A stretch of DNA of 64,000 nucleotides from Siphlonurus alternatus (lineage: Eukaryota; Arthropoda; Insecta; Ephemeroptera; Siphlonuridae), in the NCBI GenBank assembly GCA_949825025.1, contig OX463787.1:2604001-2668000 (forward strand), written 5' to 3'. The notes under the pieces were generated by a model. The model was not told the origin of the DNA. It did no database searches and saw only the letters and a program-made list of their open reading frames with translations. Below are positions 52,601-63,904 of this stretch, piece after piece (position 1 is the stretch's first letter; each line of letters begins with the position of its first letter). Made by a program: the position numbers and the translations under genes.

Positions 52601-55600
52601 TGTGTTTATTTTTAATATTTTTATTATATTAAATTCATATAAATGTTTTTTTCCTCAAAAAGGTTAACATAAAACATAATTTTGTAGATTTGTCCTGGAA
52701 ATAGGAAGATTTTGGCTTCATAATTTTTTAAAGATTTTGTCTATGGAAGAGATAATTGAAATTATGATATTATTAATATGATTTAAACATAATTTCAACT
52801 ATATAATGTAAATTAAATTTCAAGTTAGCTCACATTTGCATCACGGGCTTATTATAATATGGCTCTTATATTCTGAAATGATGATATATTATACCGTTAT
52901 AAAGTAGAAATTATTTTTATTGCGGCTAGGTTTAGGCAAGCCTATTCTTGCACCTAACTGCCGCACTGAAAATTTCAGAGTTGAAATTATTTCCGAAATA
53001 TTGTAAATTTCATAATTCTACAATAAAGTCAATTTAAAATACACAATATTAAATAAATATTAAAATATTTATTTCTTCTTCCATTTCTGATAAGGTTCAT
53101 ATTTCACTTATAAGCAAGTGAATAACACACCTTCTTGAAATGGTTAAAAGCGATTTTTGCAGCTGATAGACTATAATCCTGTCGCAAAAATAACTGAGTA
53201 AGGTAACACGAATCAGCTGTTTTTTTAGTCCCATTTGATTAACATGTAAACCTTAGCAAATTAACAAAAATGCTGAAAAAAACTCGAGACAGATTTTAGT
53301 ACCTAAAAGCCATAAAACAATTTCAAGATAATTATTCTAGCCGATTCTTTTTTAATTAAGTTTTTATAATTTTGGCTCTCCATGGGAAAGCCCTATGTTG
53401 AAAATTAAAAAAAAAAAAAAAATAATGAAAAAAAAAAAACACATCGAGACTAATTGTCTTGCAATTTTTTGTATGACTTTTGGGTATTAAAATCTGTCTC
53501 AAATTTTTTTCAGAATTTTTGTAAATTTGCTAAAATTTACTTGTTAATCAAGTGGGACTAAAAAAACCCAGCTGATTTGTGTTACCTTACCGTTAAATTT
53601 ATAGCATTTCTTGCATTATATAAATGAACATAGACACCAAACTTAAATTCCAGCCCACAAATCTTCCTATTTCCGTTAAAAAAACGTTAATTTAAATTTA
53701 AAAACTTACCTCTGACTCTTCCCCCGTGTCTACCTCCGTCATGTTTGACAAGTTCCACCACGTTGGATACGGTGTCACTGAACCCGATGTCGTGGTGGTG
53801 GTGGTGATGACCCCGTGACCTTGGAGATGGTGAACGGAGGTAAGGAGAGTGGCCACTGCGCCTGTTATGTTTTTTGTGAGTCTTTTTTTATTTGGAGGAC
53901 AAATGTAGAAGCGGTTCTACATGCATGCGTGACAAACGATTGAAAGGTGACTTTTTAGTGAATAAGGATCATAATGGTACTGAGTTTATGGTAAATTTAT
54001 ACTAAAGGACAACCTTCATGATTTTTTTTTATTTATTATTTGAGGACCTTAAGTTATGTATTGTCAATATTTACATTTTTTTAAACCTTCTAAAAGTGGA
54101 TTCAGATGGCAACAACGGCGATGCGACTTTGATGTAAAAGCTGTGAAATCCTATGCGGTGGCAAATTTGCCGAGAATTGCGTTAATCACGATGCTCTTTT
54201 TCTTTTAATCGCCAAATATGTCCACCAATGGATGTTACAGTAAGTGCGCATTATTCGCATCTCGTCGCCTGATATATAAAAATTGCCATGTGAATCCACC
54301 TTAATGCCTTCATGGGCGATTTCCAGCCTGCGACGCGAATAATGCGCATTTGCTGTAACATCCATTGGAGGCCATATTTGGCGATTAAAAGAAAAAGAGC
54401 ATCGTAATTAACGCGATATTCGGCGAATTCGCTCGCCGTATAGGATTTCATAGCTTTTAAGTTAAATCGTGCCGCATCGCCGTTGTCGCTCATGAAAATC
54501 CACCTTAACACCTTTAAAATTGTATTGCAAAACGCTGTGACGTCATAGTCATGCAAATGTTTAACACGCAAACATAGGGAAAGACGTTGCATGATGCCAC
54601 AGGGAGTATTTCCCTTTGATTTTGAGGATGTAAAAGTTTTAACAAAATCCATGACAATATTTATAAGTCGAGGTCTTCTACAAATATAATACAATAAAAA
54701 AAAAATTCCGTTATATTATTAAAATCCAATTATGTTCATTTGAAAATAAATTTCTCAAAATAGTTGATGTTATGATTCCTTATTATATTTACAATGGGAC
54801 TGATGTAATGTGTAATGTACAAGGTATATATAGAAGTGTCATTCATATAATTCATTCAACAAGCTTTAACAAGCAAGGTGTAGAGAAAACAAGAATATTT
54901 AGTAAGAGGCATAAGTGATGTGTAAGTGTATATATTTGTTCAGCAAAAGATAAAATCAAATTAATCTTTTATCGTAATAACAGTCCTCTACTCGCACAAT
55001 GGTTGTAACAAACCATTGTTTATAATGTCTGTCGCATGAAGCCTTTTTCATTGTTAAACATGGGATGACGTAGTGCCTAATTTTGCCACCAAAGCAGAGA
55101 ACGTAATGGCATTGTTGACACTATAGTTAACCGTTTCAACTTCATAATTAACGGTAATTTTCCATAAGTTAACTTGTAAATCAACAACCGTCCCATGTTT
55201 TTCCATTCATGCGACAGAAATTACACAACAATACTTTGTTTACTAACAACGAGCAGAAGACTTTAAGTAATAAGGTCCTTATTATAATAAAGTTATAAAA
55301 ATTTGAATTTCCTTTTGCTTAAAGTGTGCTTCGGTAATTCAAGATGCATTTAGTGTTTTTTTGTTATTTTTTTTTTTAGGTTAAGAGAAGAAGAAATTCA
55401 TGCAGTCCAATATTATTTTTATTTTAATTAATCTGCTGTTATTTAAGTTATTTTATATCATTCATTGTTTCATCCTCATTCAATTATTGGCTGTCAAAGC
55501 AAAATTTCTTGCTAAATAAAAATAAGAATTTTATGGTTATTTTTTTTTAAATTAACATGCATTTTTCTTAATTGATAATTTTATTATGATGATCAAAATC

Positions 55601-56765
55601 CACTACTAAATAATAGAGGGTTCAAGTCAGCTGATTTTTCAGTGTTCCCACCATCCTATCTAAACCAATGCAAAAAAAAAAATAATAAAACGTGAATCCG
55701 TTATTTCACTAAGAATAAGATTTTTTTAGGGAAAACTCCTTTACGGAACTTTGGTCCAAACTGAAAAATACAGTATATAATTCAAGATTTAGATTTTTTT
55801 ACTTGATTTATAACCGAGATATTTAAAAAAAAAACACTTTGTTTCATTTTCAAGTGCAAGATGGACCTTAGCGACAAACAGTTGCGCCAGCGCAAGCGCA
55901 TTCACTTGAAGCCTCTATGCAACGGACATTTTTAATTATTCGTAAAAAATCATGCATGATAGGATGCAAATTTATTTTAGAACATTGTGAAGAGCGATGC
56001 ATTCAGTTACATTTATGATTGGTTTTATACTTCTACCAATTCATGCATAATAAGAATTGTTTAAAAACATGGGTGATTTTTACAATTGCTGGTATTAGCC
56101 AATAAACGGAAAACACTAATTTTAATATATTATAATTATCTTAAATATAATAGTTATTACTATTTATTTTATTTTGTAACTATTGTAATAAATATATTTA
56201 TTTTATCATTATTATTGTTTTATTATAAATTTAAAATAAAAAAAATATTATAAAATAAAATAATTTATTAATATGAAAAAATATTAAAATTTTGAAAAGT
56301 AGTTATCTACACTATAATATACCTAATATAAAGTATTATTAAGGCTAGACCGGGTTCACGAAGAGCCGAGAATTTAAATTCAGTTATAGCACAACCAATA
56401 CTGTACAATAGAAAGGCTTTAGTTAAAATAATAATAAAAAAATGCCCTTTTTCTATATATAATTAAAGTGTAAAACCAAACATGCAAAATTATATAAATA
56501 TCAGCAGATTAATATATTAAAAATTTTGCATGAAGAATCGTTCTATCTCTTACCTGTGATGGACATGTTGTGATGGAGAATGGTATCCCCCTGAAGGACT
56601 CGTCGGAGAATGTGGTGAGCCATACCTGGCTCCAGGTCCGTAGTCAGGGTGTTGGTGCCTCGGATCCCTCAGAGACTCCAGGGAGTGGTGTGGGGAAAGA
56701 CCGGCACCCGCCACCGCACCCGCTGTAGTTCCAGCACCCACCACTACGTCTGTCAGCTCCATAGT
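44773..56765 (-). CDS. cac: Cacophony / CaV2 calcium channel alpha1 subunit, C-terminal exons (partial)
   Basis: Exons in transcript order are 56765-56554, 53861-53710, optional microexon 51125-51108, 47781-47550 and 45568-44773 (to the stop codon). Phases agree throughout (2,1,1,2). The upstream exons (channel domains I-IV, IQ) lie beyond the right edge. The product is the cytoplasmic tail of the presynaptic voltage-gated calcium channel that triggers transmitter release. Evidence: GFSDTVSNVVELVKHD, the His-rich and SRSPSPG stretches, GGGRRLPPTP (an SH3-binding type proline motif as used for RIM-BP in CaV2 tails), polyglutamine runs, and a C-terminal DDADDWC, the CaV2-type PDZ ligand for Mint/CASK. 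Introns contain numerous foldback MITEs. Confidence 0.85.
45684..45900. mobile_element. Palindromic MITE, family H (copy 1)
   Basis: AAGGTGGATTCAGATGGCG on the left and CGCCATCTGAATCCGCCTTAA on the right enclose arms with CGACGCGAATAATGCGC-like sequence and GGCGGCCATATTGG. It lies in the last cacophony intron, about 115 bp upstream (gene direction) of the last exon. Copies also occur at 54092 and 54301. Confidence 0.8.
46057..46416. mobile_element. TTAA palindromic element, family G
   Basis: It begins TTAAAGGAGGGAAACCGCTT and ends GCGGTTCCCCTCCTTTAA. Inner arms have GGGGCTTATGACGTTAAG and TTGACGTCATAAGCCCC. It is flanked by TTAA at both ends. Only this copy is in the window. Confidence 0.82.
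47091..47410. mobile_element. Palindromic MITE, family A (copy 9)
   Basis: TTAATGGAGTATTGTCCTCA and TGAGGACAATACTCTATTAA are the ends, giving TTAA on both sides. Arms carry two TGACGTCA sites. It lies in the last cacophony intron. The 71-codon frame in it is a by-product. Confidence 0.88.
47932..48139. mobile_element. Palindromic element, family M (copy 1)
   Basis: TACAGTCAAATTTACATG on the left and AAATTTGACTGTA on the right, with GAAGTAGCCGGAA / TTCCGGCTACTTCC in the arms. It lies between the cacophony microexon and exon 47781-47550. A second copy is at 48339-48530 and a diverged one near 60440. Confidence 0.7.
48339..48530. mobile_element. Palindromic element, family M (copy 2)
   Basis: TACAGTCAATTTAATTTTAA on the left and AAATTTAACTGTA on the right. 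Arms include CCGGAAGTGTGAAATTTC and CTTCCGGCTACTTACGG. Confidence 0.68.
49010..49250. mobile_element. Degenerate family A element
   Basis: AGATTTTTCAAGAGTCCGGG and GCAGCAAAAATTTTGAGGTC are remnants of family A arms, with AACGTTTTTTTAACAACCACGCC and matching inverted sequence between. No clear ends. Confidence 0.45.
49664..49690 (+). repeat. TA microsatellite
   Basis: An AT dinucleotide run in a cacophony intron. Confidence 0.85.
50429..50750. mobile_element. Palindromic MITE, family A (copy 11)
   Basis: AATGGAGTATCGACTTCAA and GGTCGATACTCCATT are the ends. Both arms carry TGACGTCA. It lies in the cacophony intron about 360 bp downstream (gene direction) of the microexon. Confidence 0.85.
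51108..51125 (-). CDS. cac: 18-nt cassette microexon of cacophony
   Basis: Between exons 53861-53710 and 47781-47550 an 18-nt segment is flanked by a strong polypyrimidine acceptor (TTTTCTTTTCTCCCCAG) and a donor (GTATGC). It fits the phase 1 on both sides and adds exactly six residues (EYPDED) between VR and GSW without shifting the frame. The acidic insert would lie in the arginine/histidine-rich tail. The case is based only on splice signals and phase. Confidence 0.65.
51384..51528. mobile_element. Palindromic MITE, family D (copy 2)
   Basis: AAGGGGCATTCACAAAGCC and GACTTTGTGAATGCCCCTTAA are the ends. The arms carry TAAGACCAGAAATTTCGGG and its inverse. It is the most complete copy of the family. 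Confidence 0.85.
51537..51665. mobile_element. Palindromic element, family N
   Basis: TTAGTTTACGCCCGATTC on the left and AATCCACACGTAAACTAA on the right. The centre holds CAGACAGTCTAGACCATCC and CAAGATGGCCGCCGCG. One arm of a relative is at 14245-14345. Confidence 0.6.
51680..51985. repeat. Dispersed repeat, empty-site paralogue
   Basis: It matches 1540-2190 in motif order (TTGATTGAGATCTCGG, GAAGTTTAACATTGG, ATTCCGTCTGACA) but without the family A element found there. It is non-coding. Confidence 0.55.
52078..52400. mobile_element. Palindromic MITE, family A (copy 12)
   Basis: Ends AGAGTATTGTCCTCAA and TTGAGGACAATACTCCATTA. The inner arm sequence is in the opposite orientation to copy 9, with TGACGTCA in both arms. 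Confidence 0.88.
53197..53596. mobile_element. Palindromic MITE, family C (copy 3)
   Basis: GAGTAAGGTAACACGAATCAG and CTGATTTGTGTTACCTTACC with TTAA at the right. The centre has CTCCATGGGAAAGCCCTATG. It lies about 110 bp downstream (gene direction) of cacophony exon 53861-53710. Confidence 0.8.
54092..54304. mobile_element. Palindromic MITE, family H (copy 2)
   Basis: AAAAGTGGATTCAGATGGC and GCCATGTGAATCCACCTTAA are the ends. It directly joins copy 3 at TTAA (54301-54304). Confidence 0.75.
54301..54508. mobile_element. Palindromic MITE, family H (copy 3)
   Basis: It starts at the shared TTAA, has CGACGCGAATAATGCGC and GCTCTTT arms, and ends AATCCACCTTAA. The left end is partly eroded (TTAATGCCTTCATGGGCGA). 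Confidence 0.7.
55020..55225. repeat. Imperfect palindrome
   Basis: TGTCTGTCGCATGAAGCC and AAACATGGGATGACG on the left pair with CGTCCCATGTTTTTCC and ATTCATGCGACAGAAA on the right. It is non-coding, in a cacophony intron. Confidence 0.55.
55613..55925. repeat. Dispersed repeat, family P (copy 3)
   Basis: TTCAAGTCAGCTGATTTTTC and CAGTGTTCCCACCATCCTA begin the copy, and GGGAAAACTCC lies inside. An end with TTCACTTGAAGCCTCTATGC is the opposite terminus. Confidence 0.5.
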
Positions 56766-56854
56766 CTGTGGACATTTAACATGGAGGGGAGTTGAGATAG
56801 GGGACGAGGAATTTAACATGGTGGGGATATGAGATTGTAGATAAGGAATTTAAT

Positions 56855-57060
56855 ATTGAAGATAGGGGGGAGAGGGTCAAGCTAAACCGCACATCAAACA
56901 CAAGTGCCGCCAGCCAATGAAATAGAGTAAAATCAAGCGATGTTGTCAAATAGTGCAGCGTCGCTATTGTTTGGCTGCAGATGTGCCACCAAAATGGCAG
57001 CGTTGCACCTTTTTCATTGACTCGCGGCATCGTTTGATGTGCTGTTTAGCTTGACCTCGT
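56855..57060. repeat. Dispersed repeat, family Q (copy 2), palindromic
   Basis: GTCAAGCTAAACCGCACATC on the left and GATGTGCTGTTTAGCTTGAC on the right are inverted ends. The middle has AGTAAAATCAAGCGATGTTG and TTGCACCTTTTTCATTGAC. It lies about 90 bp upstream (gene direction) of the first cacophony exon in the window. Confidence 0.65.
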
Positions 57061-58326
57061 ACGAAATAATACAAGATATCAGACTATTAGAGGCTTATTA
57101 GACACTATTTGCTTTGGGAATTTCCCCTTAACAATAGATATTACTAAAGAGTCATCCAGATTTATCACTATCAGCGGTTATTTTGATTTTTTTAAGTGTT
57201 ACACCCACTCGAGGTAGGGATAAGGGAGAGAAATGATGGTAGCCACGGCCTGTTATACATCCCAGCATTTGCTGAGGTGAGACTGAGGGAACCGTGGTAA
57301 ATCTAAGTCAGGAAGGACACTTTTAATGGGCTAAAGTGATGTCCAAAAACTGGAGGAACCAAACACAAGTACATCACTGCACTGGGTGGAAGGTAAGATG
57401 AATTTACCACAGGGAGGAAGCAACGTAATTTTTTACTTGAAACGGTCACTCGCATACAATGACACTAAACGTGGTTAGTGAAAAAACCTGAATGAATGAG
57501 TTCGTAAAAGGCTCCCCATTGCCATTGGCGTTCAATTTGTTTGATTCAAAGAAAAAAAAAATTTTTTTTTAATACAAATTTCTTTCGTTCAGTTATAGTG
57601 AACTATAGTTATAGTTCAGTGTGTGTTTATTTTGGAATTTAAAGTCATCATAATAATCTGAAATCTTGTATAATCTCTGAGAAAAGAAATAATTGAGGTT
57701 TGAAATAACTGAAACGATAGAACATATACGAAGTTGGTTGGGAACTATATTTAGATCAAATGCTACTGGAAATTTTGGAAAAAAATTATTGTCAAGTGAT
57801 GGCTATTTAATAACCAAATAGGTGACCTCTGCCCAATTAGTCCCAGGGTACTACATCGTTACATTTTTCCTTCTTTGTAATCAGTAACTACAGTAAAATT
57901 AAATTCATCCAGAATTAGCTGAAATTACAAAGTTTTTATTTTGTATTAAAATTTAACAAGTAGAAAATATTTGTTTTAGAACTTAAACCTCGTATTCCGA
58001 CTGATGATTTCGGAGGGAATTTAAAATTTAATTTAACTATTGTTTTTGTAGTGGATATCTTTAATTAATATCTGGCAAATATTGTAGGTCTATAGATTGT
58101 TGTGATTTTTATTTAAACCTCATAGAATCAACAAATTTTATTTTAATTTAGTGAAGGAGACAAATTATTTTAAAATTACTGATGATATTATGCACTGAAT
58201 ATCATGGAAAAAATATATAAAAGTGGAAGGGAAAGTTCAGGTTGTTCCATAAGGCTTATGGAAAAGTCTGTGTTTAGAGTTTCAAGGGGGGGGTATGCGG
58301 TTTAGACCCATCCGTTTTTAATTTGA

Positions 58327-58364
58327 ATATGTACACTGTAAGAGTGTTCAATAAAAACTTTAAT
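58327..58364 (+). repeat. Short conserved module with polyadenylation-like signal (copy 2)
   Basis: Identical to 10779-10818 over about 38 bp, including AATAAAAACTTTAAT. The preceding sequence differs. Confidence 0.45.
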
Positions 58365-58879
58365 TAATTTTGAATTTGAGTTGAGCATAAATTATTTTAC
58401 ATTATTTTAAATTTTAAAATTATGATATTATTATATTATTTATTGTGTAGTTGCCATATTTTCAAAGCATTTACACCATTAGTATAAAAATGAGATTTAA
58501 ATAACATCACAAGTCTATTTTGTTTGTCTAAAATTTCATAACAAGAGAGTGAAAGTTTGTGTAATTTTTATAAAATAAACATAATTTATTAATATTAAAA
58601 ATCATAACCCTATTTAATATTACTCACCTATTATTATAAAGTTGTAATAAACAGTTGAAAGTTGATTAAAAAGCTTGAAATGCAAAAAAAAGAGTGACAA
58701 GACTCATGCAGACATGCGAAGCTAAACTTTTTGTATGCTAAATGTACCTTTTACTTACTAAAGTTGTCAGTAACAACTCTAGAAATACTACCCACCGTTT
58801 TATCATCTATATTGTTAAATCAAAAACCATTAAATAATTTTATTCAGTGGCTGTCTATAGGAATATTTTAATATATTTA

Positions 58880-58962
58880 TCATAGAAGGTTCAGTAGCCA
58901 GTCCAATGGAACCAGATCATTGTCAGGAGTCTATTGAACTGGCTACTGAACCTTCTATGATG
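58880..58962. repeat. Hairpin of about 30-bp arms
   Basis: ATCATAGAAGGTTCAGTAGC and its complement GCTACTGAACCTTCTATGAT enclose a short loop. The arms continue with CAGTCCAATGG / ATTGAACTGG. Confidence 0.75.
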
Positions 58963-60439
58963 ACTATTTAAAAATATTAATTTATAAGGTAATGACAACC
59001 CCAAAGACAGCCAATGAAATTTCTATTACCCAGTGGAAAAATATTGAATATAAAAACAAGAATTATTATTAGGTCTCTTTGATTGGTTTAGCCTGCTAAA
59101 CAAATCAGATAAAAATAAAATTATTTATTTTACTTTCAGATAATTTTATGATTATTTCAGATGTTTTTAATGCTATAAATTCATGTGTTTTAATATAATT
59201 GATTGGAAATTTAACAATAATTTTAGAAGTCCATTCATAAATATGAAATTTTCTTACATTTAAAAAAATATCCTTTTCTATTAAGCCAGAAAGCAAGAAC
59301 ATTTCCTTAAAATATAAATTATGACAATAGCTAAACGCGGTTAAGAAGCCTGGCTAACTGCTTCGTGAATCGCACCTAATAGTTTCAACCATTGCCATAA
59401 ATATTTGTTAGGAAAAGTTTGTTTTTCTTGATATTTCTATCTTTCCACTGCGTAACAGATCTAGTCTAATAACATTTTCTAATCTATTGTAGTTAGTATC
59501 ACAAAATAATTTGAATAAAATGCTTTCTTATTTAGATTTGAATATTAAAATTGAATACAGAGAACTTCCTTAGAAAGTTTTGAATATGATGGCCAATCAA
59601 ATTAATAATTTGAGTTCAAAACCAAATAAGAGGGCATTTTAGGAATATATTATAAATATTCAATTTTTTTCAATAATCTGAAAATTACATGACATTGCTT
59701 CTGAATATCTAGACAAAACTAAATCATTGAATTCTAAAAATAATATATCATATCAGCTTTATTCAAGGAAGAGTTCAGCTTTTTCTATAAATTTTGTGTG
59801 AATATTCCTGTTTTAATTTTTTAATCTGATTTTCAATTTTTATTTTCACTTTTGTATAACCGATTTGTCTATAATGTGAATTTAAGCCGTGCAATGTCTG
59901 ACTAATAACTTTTAAATTACAAATAACATTTTTTAATATTTAAAAGAAAAATAAAATATAATAATTATATTTTCTTTTAATAAATTAATTCAATACTTAA
60001 ACGTTTTAAATTAATGCATTTTAAATAAAATAGGTGATAACTAGCGATTTTATATTACTATGAATAAAACTGATATGGTAAACTACAATTAAATTCTTGT
60101 ATAATAATTCTACATTAATAACAATAAATCTAAAGTGTGGCTCTTTTATCACTATTTATCTAGAAAATAAAACCTTAGAAACTATAGGGAGAATTAAATT
60201 ATTATTGAAACATTTTTGCAATTTTTAATTTTAATCCAGCTTGTCTTTTAAGTGTACTAATTTCAAATTTTAAGGGTAAGTTAAAATGTTTAATTTTTAA
60301 TTTCTTTCAATTTCATATTTGCAGACCTTGTAGGAAGTCAATTCACCAATGATAAATACAACTAAATTGCAAATGGAGAATCTTGTAAATGATCTCTAAT
60401 AAGACCAATGAAATAATCAAAGATATTTGGACAGATATA

Positions 60440-60640
60440 CAGTACGAAAATGTAAAATTACGACCGGAAGTAGCCGGAAGTGCGAGGTTTCTGGACTTTC
60501 TAGTTCAGTTTTGATCCTGAAACTTTGCTGAGAGATTTATATTATGGATTGTAGTCTATCTGCAAAGTCTTAAAGTTTTCATGTTCATAGAAAAGCCCAA
60601 ATCCTTTTACTTCCGGTGTATTCTTACATTTGTTAAACTA
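60440..60640. mobile_element. Diverged family M element
   Basis: TACAGTACGAAAATG followed by CCGGAAGTAGCCGGAAGTG on the left and TTTTACTTCCGGTG on the right. Similar to copies at 47932 and 48339 but eroded. Confidence 0.5.
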
Positions 60641-60894
60641 CCAAGGTCAAATTAAAGTATATTTTCTTTATGAGTACTTCAGTTCGGCCAATGAGGTTTT
60701 TCGTTACAAAGTATCAGCCAATGATCGAGGACGTTACAGAGCCACACTCTACTGCCTAGCCTACCCCCCTGCACCACCACCACCACCAAAGGCGATCCCA
60801 ATCAGAAGCCAGCCAGCCATCACCTTTTTATTCGCCCTGAAAGACAAGACAACGTTAGTCACAACAGGTTTTGATACATCGATTGTGATCACTA

Positions 60895-61235
60895 AAATGG
60901 CTCATCACCGCCCACTTCATCAAGGCCTGCGCACTATAATATCGATCTCGATTGTTTTTTGAAATATTAGTCCTAGACTTTCAATTTTAGGTTGAGTTAT
61001 ATGCAACTTTTACACCGAAATTTTCATGGAAGGAGTGATTATAAAATTTTGAAAATTAACACACGGTATGATATGGGGTTTAAAAGTTATGCCTGGGGTG
61101 TGAAAATATAAAAAAAAATTATTTCTGTTGCATTTAAATTTTACAATGCTATAACAAATGGGATGGCCTATTTTTTTTTCGCGTGCTTCGCAGTGTGCAG
61201 GCCTTGATGGAGTGGACGGTGGGCTCATAAATTTA
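60895..61235. repeat. Inverted repeat
   Basis: ATGGCTCATCACCGCCCAC and CATCAAGGCCTGCGCACT on the left are matched by AGTGTGCAGGCCTTGATG and GTGGACGGTGGGCTCAT on the right. The inner part is AT-rich and only loosely paired. Confidence 0.6.
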
Positions 61236-62126
61236 GCTGTCTAAAAATATTTAAATCTACTTGCCACAAAATTTAACTGGAAAGTTTTAAAATTTAAGCA
61301 TTTTTTTAATGAAAATGTTTAACTTTATATCATATATAGGAGGGTTATTTCAAATTTTTCAACTTTAGATAATTTGTAATAACCGTTTATAATTCTAATT
61401 GATCAGTTAATTTTACAATTATAATTATAAAAAAAGGTAACAAAAAATATTAAGTAAAAAAAAATTTAAAAACAAATTAATATTTGCGATATTTGTTGCT
61501 TTTTTTATTTTTTTTTATAATTATTTAATAATTGTCAACATGTAACTCATTTTTTTTTCTAATATAAATTAATAAAAATTATATGGAATGTATGTGTTTA
61601 TGGGTTACAAAACCAAATACCATAAAATCAACTGCTTTGTACGTACTTCTTAATTCTACAGAAATTTAAATAGTAAAAAATTTCAATTTATAATAAATAT
61701 TTGATATTAATTTAAATAAAAGTGATACAAGATTATTATATTAGAATATAAATAAATCAATAGACAATTCCCTAATGGATGTATTGCTTAACCAGCTAAA
61801 ATGAAGTACGAATAAAAATGTAATTTAAGAAAAAGTCAAGTAATATACCCAAAGAAGATAATTGTTACATAATTGATATACTTTCCATTATTTTAATTGA
61901 AACTTAACAAAAAAAATAAAAAAAATTACAATTTTTTTAAGTAATTAAGTATACTTCTTGATAATTTCTATATTCTAAGTGTACTTCACGACAATTTTTT
62001 ATGGTTTTAGGTGTACGTCATAATAATTTCTTTTGTTTTTTTAAGTCTACCGTTACACAAAAATAAAAAAAAATTACAATTTCTATATTCTAAGTGTACC
62101 TCACGACAATTAATGTACGTGAAGTG

Positions 62127-62945
62127 AGCCCCCCCACTTTCAGCACTAATTCCAAATTTAAGTGAAGTAATAGGTGCTCAATTAGTGCTAATTAGTGCCG
62201 TAAGACAAACATCAGCCCCCCTGTAAACACATGTTCAAATCCAATTTGAATTATGGGGGGCTCACTTCACGGCAGCCCCCCCACTTACAGCACTAATTCC
62301 AATTTTGGGTGCAATAATTAGTGCTCGATTAGTGCTAATTAGTGCCGTAAGAAGTTTTGCTCCAGCTCAATATCTTCATTTTCGAAAAAAATCGGAAAAA
62401 TGGGGGGCTCACTTCACGGCAGCCCCCCCACTTGCAGCACTAATTCCAATTTTAGGTGCAATAATAAGTGCTCGATTAGTGCTAATTAGTGCCGTAAGAA
62501 GTTTTGCTTCAGCTCATTATCTTCATTTTCAAAAAAAATTGGAAAAATGGGGGGCTCACTTCACGGCAGCCCCCCCACTTGCAGCACTAATTAAAATTTA
62601 GGGTGCAATAATTAGTGCTCAATTAGTGCTAGTTAGTGCCGTAAGAAGTTTTGCTCCAGCTCAACATCTTCATTTTCAAATAAAATTGGAAAAATGGGGG
62701 GCTCACTTCACGGCAGCCCCCCCACTTGCAGCACTAATTCCAATTTTAGGTGCAATAATTAGTGCTCGATTAGTGCTAATTAGTGCCGTAAGAAGTTTTG
62801 CTCCAGCTCAAAATCTTCATTTTCAAATAAAATTCAAACACATGAAGGCAGCACCCCCCTCCCCCCCCAAACTTGCAAGTTTTGCTGCAAGAATTCCAAA
62901 ATGAAATGGAATAAAAAGTGCTCAATTAGTGCTATATAATCCCAC
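62127..62945 (+). repeat. 147-bp tandem satellite, five units plus a degenerate sixth
   Basis: Units begin at 62127, 62274, 62421, 62568 and 62715 (AGCCCCCCCACTT), each exactly 147 bp apart. A degenerate unit follows to about 62945. Each unit holds GCAGCACTAATTCC, TTAGTGCTAATTAGTGCC and GGGGGGCTCACTTCACGGC. Because 147 is divisible by three, one frame stays open through most of the array, giving the apparent frames at 62305-62601 and 62626-62904. I do not regard these as genes. Confidence 0.9.
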
Positions 62946-63144
62946 AATTTCATTTATTTTAACTCGTAAATTATATGCATTAATTCATGGGACAATGTAT
63001 CATGGTGGGAGGGAAATTCAAATCTATATTTGTTTCATGGAAAATGAATTGAATGCTGCAGCAATAAGTTCATTCAACATTTCTTTTGACATTGTCGAAG
63101 CATTAAATTTATAAAGTCTCTCCAATTAAAGTTATGTAAATGAT

Positions 63145-63544
63145 GAAGGTAGAGATAACACCGATCAGCTGTTCGACGTAGTCCCCTTTGATTAACATGT
63201 AAACCTTAGCAAATTCACAGAATGTCTGAAATTTTTTTAAGAGGCAGATAAGAATTCCTAAAAGACATAGGAAAAGATTCAAAACAATTTAATTAGCCGA
63301 TTTTTTTAAATTAAGGTTTTACATAGTTTGTCTCTCAATGGGAAAGCCCTATATCCTAAAAATTAAAAAAATTAATTATAAAATAATCGGCTAGTTTAAT
63401 TGTTTCGAAATTTTTTCTTCGGCTTTTAGGCACTAATATCTGCCTCTCAAAAAAATTTCAGAATTTTTGTCAATTTACTAAGGTTTACATGTTAATCAAA
63501 GTGGACTACGTCGAACAGTTGATCGGTGATATCTGTAACTTAAT
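63145..63544. mobile_element. Palindromic MITE, family C (copy 4)
   Basis: AAGGTAGAGATAACACCGATC and GATCGGTGATATCTGTAACTTAA are the ends. Arms contain CCTTTGATTAACATGTAAAC and its inverse. Confidence 0.78.
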
Positions 63545-63899
63545 TGAAAAAAAATTAGTAAATTTTAAATGCTTAAAATTTTTTTTTTTAATTTCCGATA
63601 TAAAAATAAAATATACCAAAAAAATGTAGAGAAAATTTTAAAACAATTGATCGTTAAGAATTTTTTATATTAATTTTTTAAATGTCCAGTATAGAGCTTT
63701 CCCATTGGATTCCTAAACTAATAAATTAATATTAAAAAAAAAAATCAGATCCAGCGATCGTTTTGACATTTTTTCTAATTTTTTTTGGTGCTAAGAATTA
63801 TCTCTAAAAAAAATTCAGAATTATCATGAGGCTGCTAAGGTTTACATGTTAACCAAATGGGACTAAAACAATCGATGTTTCGTGTTATCTTACCCTTAA
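63545..63899. mobile_element. Family C' element, left end eroded
   Basis: The right end CGTGTTATCTTACCCTTAA and the arm GGTTTACATGTTAACCAAATG match the element at 19125-19480. The left end cannot be found because it abuts the preceding copy. A central GAGCTTTCCCATTGG matches the family centre. Confidence 0.6.
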
Positions 63900-63904
63900 G
63901 TATA

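Larger units (their letters stand above)
54003..54710. mobile_element. Foldback element, family I (copy 4) with two family H insertions
   Basis: Outer parts AGGACAACCTTCATGATTTT and TTGAGGACCTTAAG on the left; CGCTGTGACGTCATAGTCATG and TCGAGGTCTTCTAC on the right. Two family H copies sit in the middle. Confidence 0.6.
57061..62126. other. AT-rich sequence without recognised exon
   Basis: This is presumably a large cacophony intron. It holds a 38-bp module shared with 10779 (58327-58364), a hairpin at 58880-58960, a diverged family M copy (60440-60640) and an inverted repeat at 60895-61235. I found no splice-flanked coding segment. The 110-codon frame at 60630-60962 overlaps repeat sequence and is not supported. 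Confidence 0.5.

Noticed and set aside
60630..60962. 110-codon frame with proline run
   Set aside because: It overlaps a family M remnant and an inverted repeat, with no splice context and no recognisable domain.
62305..62904. Two repetitive open frames of 98 and 92 codons
   Set aside because: They follow the 147-bp satellite, whose length is a multiple of three. There is no start context, splice signal or conservation beyond the DNA repeat.
62127..62945. CRISPR-like array
   Set aside because: The repeats are direct tandem 147-bp units without unique spacers, in eukaryotic DNA.
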